From contig DCHM01000044.1 in the NCBI GenBank assembly GCA_002314835.1, positions 64,533 to 71,206 of the forward strand: a DNA stretch of 6,674 nucleotides, in the 5' to 3' direction. Under the pieces are notes generated by a model, which was not told where the DNA came from, searched no databases, and saw only the letters and a list, made by a program, of their open reading frames with translations. The translations under genes and the position numbers were made by a program. Positions 5,839 through 6,674 of this stretch are shown one piece after another. Source of the DNA: Clostridiales bacterium UBA1752. GTDB taxonomy: Bacteria > Bacillota > Clostridia > Oscillospirales > CAG-382. How positions within the stretch are numbered: position 1 is the first letter of the stretch; the number at the start of each line of letters is the position of its first letter.

Positions 5839-5867
5839 GGCTCTTGTCCGTCAAGAGCCTTTTTATT
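5839..5867 (+). terminator. Intrinsic terminator of the infC-rpmI-rplT-rpsU operon
   Basis: GGCTCTTG (5839-5846) pairs with CAAGAGCC (5852-5859) around a five-base loop, followed by TTTTTATT (5860-5867). A run of A (5833-5838) precedes the stem and could extend the pairing with the T-run. Confidence 0.95.
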
Positions 5868-5883
5868 ACAAAAGGAGTATGTT

Positions 5884-6165
5884 ATGAAAACCAAGATAAT
5901 ATACACGGCAATCGCCCTCGTCGTCGGTCTCGCCATCGGCGTCGGCGGCACGGTCGGCTATTATGCACTTAGTTCACAAAAAGAGGTAGAAAAAACCAAG
6001 TCCTTTGTAGGCAACCCCGTCTCGGGTATGAGCAAGGAGGAGGCGTTTGACATAGCCGTCCAGCTCGCCGAAGGCAAGGATATGGGCTCGTGGAACACAA
6101 TGACCGCCGAAGAGTTTTTGCAGTGGTGGCTCTCCTCCAATAGCGAAACCTCCGTAGAAGACTAA
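5884..6165 (+). CDS. Small membrane-anchored protein, function unknown
   Basis: The product is 93 residues. The ATG at 5884 has AAGGAG (5872-5877) six bases upstream. MKTK precedes one hydrophobic segment (about 5-29) rich in glycine (G15, G19, G21, G22, G25), with spacings of the glycine-zipper kind. There is no cysteine, so it is not a lipoprotein, and no clear AxA cleavage site, so it is most likely a signal anchor with the rest outside. The remaining 60 residues are acidic and hydrophilic, with a helix-like KEEAFDIAVQLAEG (51-64) and an aromatic patch, AEEFLQWWL (75-83). I do not recognise a family. It lies between two terminators, and only 16 bases separate the upstream T-run from the ATG, so no promoter of its own fits there. 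Expression must come from read-through of the infC operon or from a promoter inside rpsU. Confidence 0.85.
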   Translation: MKTKIIYTAIALVVGLAIGVGGTVGYYALSSQKEVEKTKSFVGNPVSGMSKEEAFDIAVQLAEGKDMGSWNTMTAEEFLQWWLSSNSETSVED

Positions 6166-6171
6166 AAGAAT

Positions 6172-6210
6172 CACCGACTGAACGGCAGTACCGTCAGTCG
6201 GTGTTTTTGT
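6172..6210. terminator. Probable bidirectional terminator between convergent genes
   Basis: CACCGACTGA (6172-6181) pairs perfectly with TCAGTCGGTG (6194-6203). After one unpaired A, CGG/CCG (6183-6185/6191-6193) extends the stem to a five-base loop. On the plus strand TTTTTGTT follows (6204-6211), ending the 93-residue gene. On the minus strand the hairpin is followed by ATTCTTTT, which could end the transcript of the minus-strand gene. Confidence 0.88.
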
Positions 6211-6221
6211 TAATAGATTTC

Positions 6222-6371
6222 TTATAAGAGAACGGTAAAGATAAAGCCTAATATCCACAATACGTCACTAAATGCCGAAATTGCGCCAAAAACAAGACTG
6301 AGAATGATGAGGACTTTGATAAACTTTGCTTCTTTTGTCTTATTATACAATATCAAGTTTACTATTGCAGA
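6222..6371 (-). pseudogene. Second, diverged copy of a membrane-protein C-terminus, beyond a stop codon
   Basis: Directly after the stop of the partial minus-strand gene, and in the same frame, 49 further codons remain open to a TAA at 6222-6224. They encode SAIVNLILYNKTKEAKFIKV followed by two hydrophobic stretches, ending LGFIFTVLL. The first 25 or so residues closely match residues 62-86 of the visible upstream product (AIVNIVLYNKTKPVKFIKV ...). There is no ATG and no ribosome binding site, only in-frame TTG codons. The simplest readings are the leftover 3' end of a tandem paralogue whose 5' part was deleted, or the end of a once longer gene cut by a nonsense codon. Retention of a coding-like hydrophobic pattern suggests the loss is recent, or that the segment is still translated by read-through. 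Confidence 0.6.
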
Positions 6372-6493
6372 TTATACACCTTTACAAACAGCCATTAAAA
6401 AGACAGCACAAATAACAATAGATATAATGATGAGTACTTTGATAAACTTAACCGGTTTGGTTTTATTATACAGCACTATGTTAACTATTGCTG
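6304..6493. repeat. Diverged direct repeat, two copies offset by 123 bases
   Basis: Bases 6304-6370 and 6427-6493 align without gaps, about 52 of 67 positions identical by hand (near 78%). Both contain ATGATGAG, ACTTTGATAAACTT, TTATTATACA and ACTATTGC. The offset of 123 bases equals 41 codons, so both copies are read in the same minus-strand frame. Mismatches often fall at third positions or give similar residues (I/L, V/I), which fits divergence of coding copies. Confidence 0.8.
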
Positions 6494-6674
6494 CTGCTAA
6501 TGATAATAATGCGAGCCATATAGAGGAATCGTTATTAGCAGAGATACCTAAAGAAATATATGAGATGATTATTGATACTGGCAGTAGGATAAAGTTGATT
6601 ATGCGGAACTTTTTGGTTCTTGCTTCGAGCTCCTTCTGTCTCTTTTCTTCTTTCAGTCTCTCAGCTTCTTCTTT
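6372..6674 (-). CDS. C-terminal part of a coiled-coil and multi-helix membrane protein (partial)
   Basis: The frame is open from the window edge and gives 100 residues ending in TAA at 6372-6374; the start lies outside. The visible part begins with a highly charged, probably coiled-coil helix (KEEAERLKEEKRQKELEART, 1-20), then three hydrophobic segments at about 25-46, 51-69 and 76-97, separated by short polar turns (SANNDS; NKTKPVK), and ends CKGV. The charged helix before positive residues (KKFR) suggests it is cytoplasmic. I do not recognise a family. Codon choice (TTA, TCT, ATA, AAA) and base composition are far more AT-rich than in the rest of the window, which may indicate a different origin. 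The next 50 codons downstream duplicate its C-terminal coding sequence. No match to the real gene length can be made from here. Confidence 0.72.
   Translation of the reverse strand, partial: KEEAERLKEEKRQKELEARTKKFRIINFILLPVSIIISYISLGISANNDSSIWLALLSLAAAIVNIVLYNKTKPVKFIKVLIIISIVICAVFLMAVCKGV

Noticed and set aside
5222..5854. Minus-strand open frame of 210 codons opposite rplT and rpsU.
   Set aside because: It mirrors two certain ribosomal protein genes and runs through the operon terminator, with no ribosome binding site or protein-like features.
5974..6258. Minus-strand open frame of 94 codons running through the 6172-6203 hairpin.
   Set aside because: It is antisense to the 93-residue gene and overlaps the better supported minus-strand segment 6222-6371 in another frame; no ribosome binding site is seen.
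1..6674. CRISPR arrays, tRNA or rRNA genes, insertion sequences, toxin-antitoxin pairs or defence genes.
   Set aside because: No regularly spaced repeats, tRNA cloverleaf arms, transposase motifs or such gene pairs were found on either strand.

Overview
The window looks like chromosomal DNA of a Gram-positive gut or rumen anaerobe, probably Oscillospiraceae (Ruminococcus-like). The grounds are a dockerin-type calcium-binding repeat ending the first gene, a YfhO-family membrane protein (in Bacillus and Listeria these glycosylate lipoteichoic acid), Firmicutes-style GGAGG ribosome binding sites, an L20-type leader ahead of infC, and Firmicutes-like L35, L20 and S21. The genus is an inference from protein style, not a database result.

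Layout. Bases 1-81 are the 3' end of a dockerin-bearing gene. A promoter overlapping that end leads into a two-gene unit: an unrecognised six-helix membrane protein (132-806), then, two bases later, an 884-residue YfhO-family protein (809-3463) with an unusual acidic tail and an extra C-terminal helix. The unit ends at an intrinsic terminator whose T-run overlaps the stop codon of a convergent minus-strand gene (3494-4231). That gene encodes an Amidase_3-type N-acetylmuramoyl-L-alanine amidase with a C-terminal SH3 domain, no visible signal peptide, and no GHGG zinc motif.

The 267 bases between the amidase and infC hold a near-consensus extended -10 promoter and a leader of about 180 nt. The leader can fold in two exclusive ways: a local hairpin plus an intrinsic terminator, or a long-range helix that takes up the 5' arm of the terminator. 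It feeds infC (probable ATC start at 4499), rpmI (overlapping infC by 23 bases), rplT and rpsU. The 58-codon rpsU at 5645-5821 is easy to miss because it is short. Together they make a translation operon, IF3-L35-L20-S21, probably autoregulated by L20 at the leader, closed by a terminator at 5839.

A 93-residue membrane-anchored protein of unknown function (5884-6165) follows, then a hairpin usable as a terminator in both directions. The last 450 bases are much more AT-rich. They carry the 3' end of a minus-strand coiled-coil and membrane protein gene (6372-6674). Beyond its stop codon, in the same frame, lies a second diverged copy of its C-terminal coding sequence (6222-6371), offset by 123 bases.

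I did not find a convincing undescribed system. The points most worth checking are the in-frame duplicated C-terminus, the divergent amidase, rpsU in the infC operon, and the YfhO tail with its partner gene.
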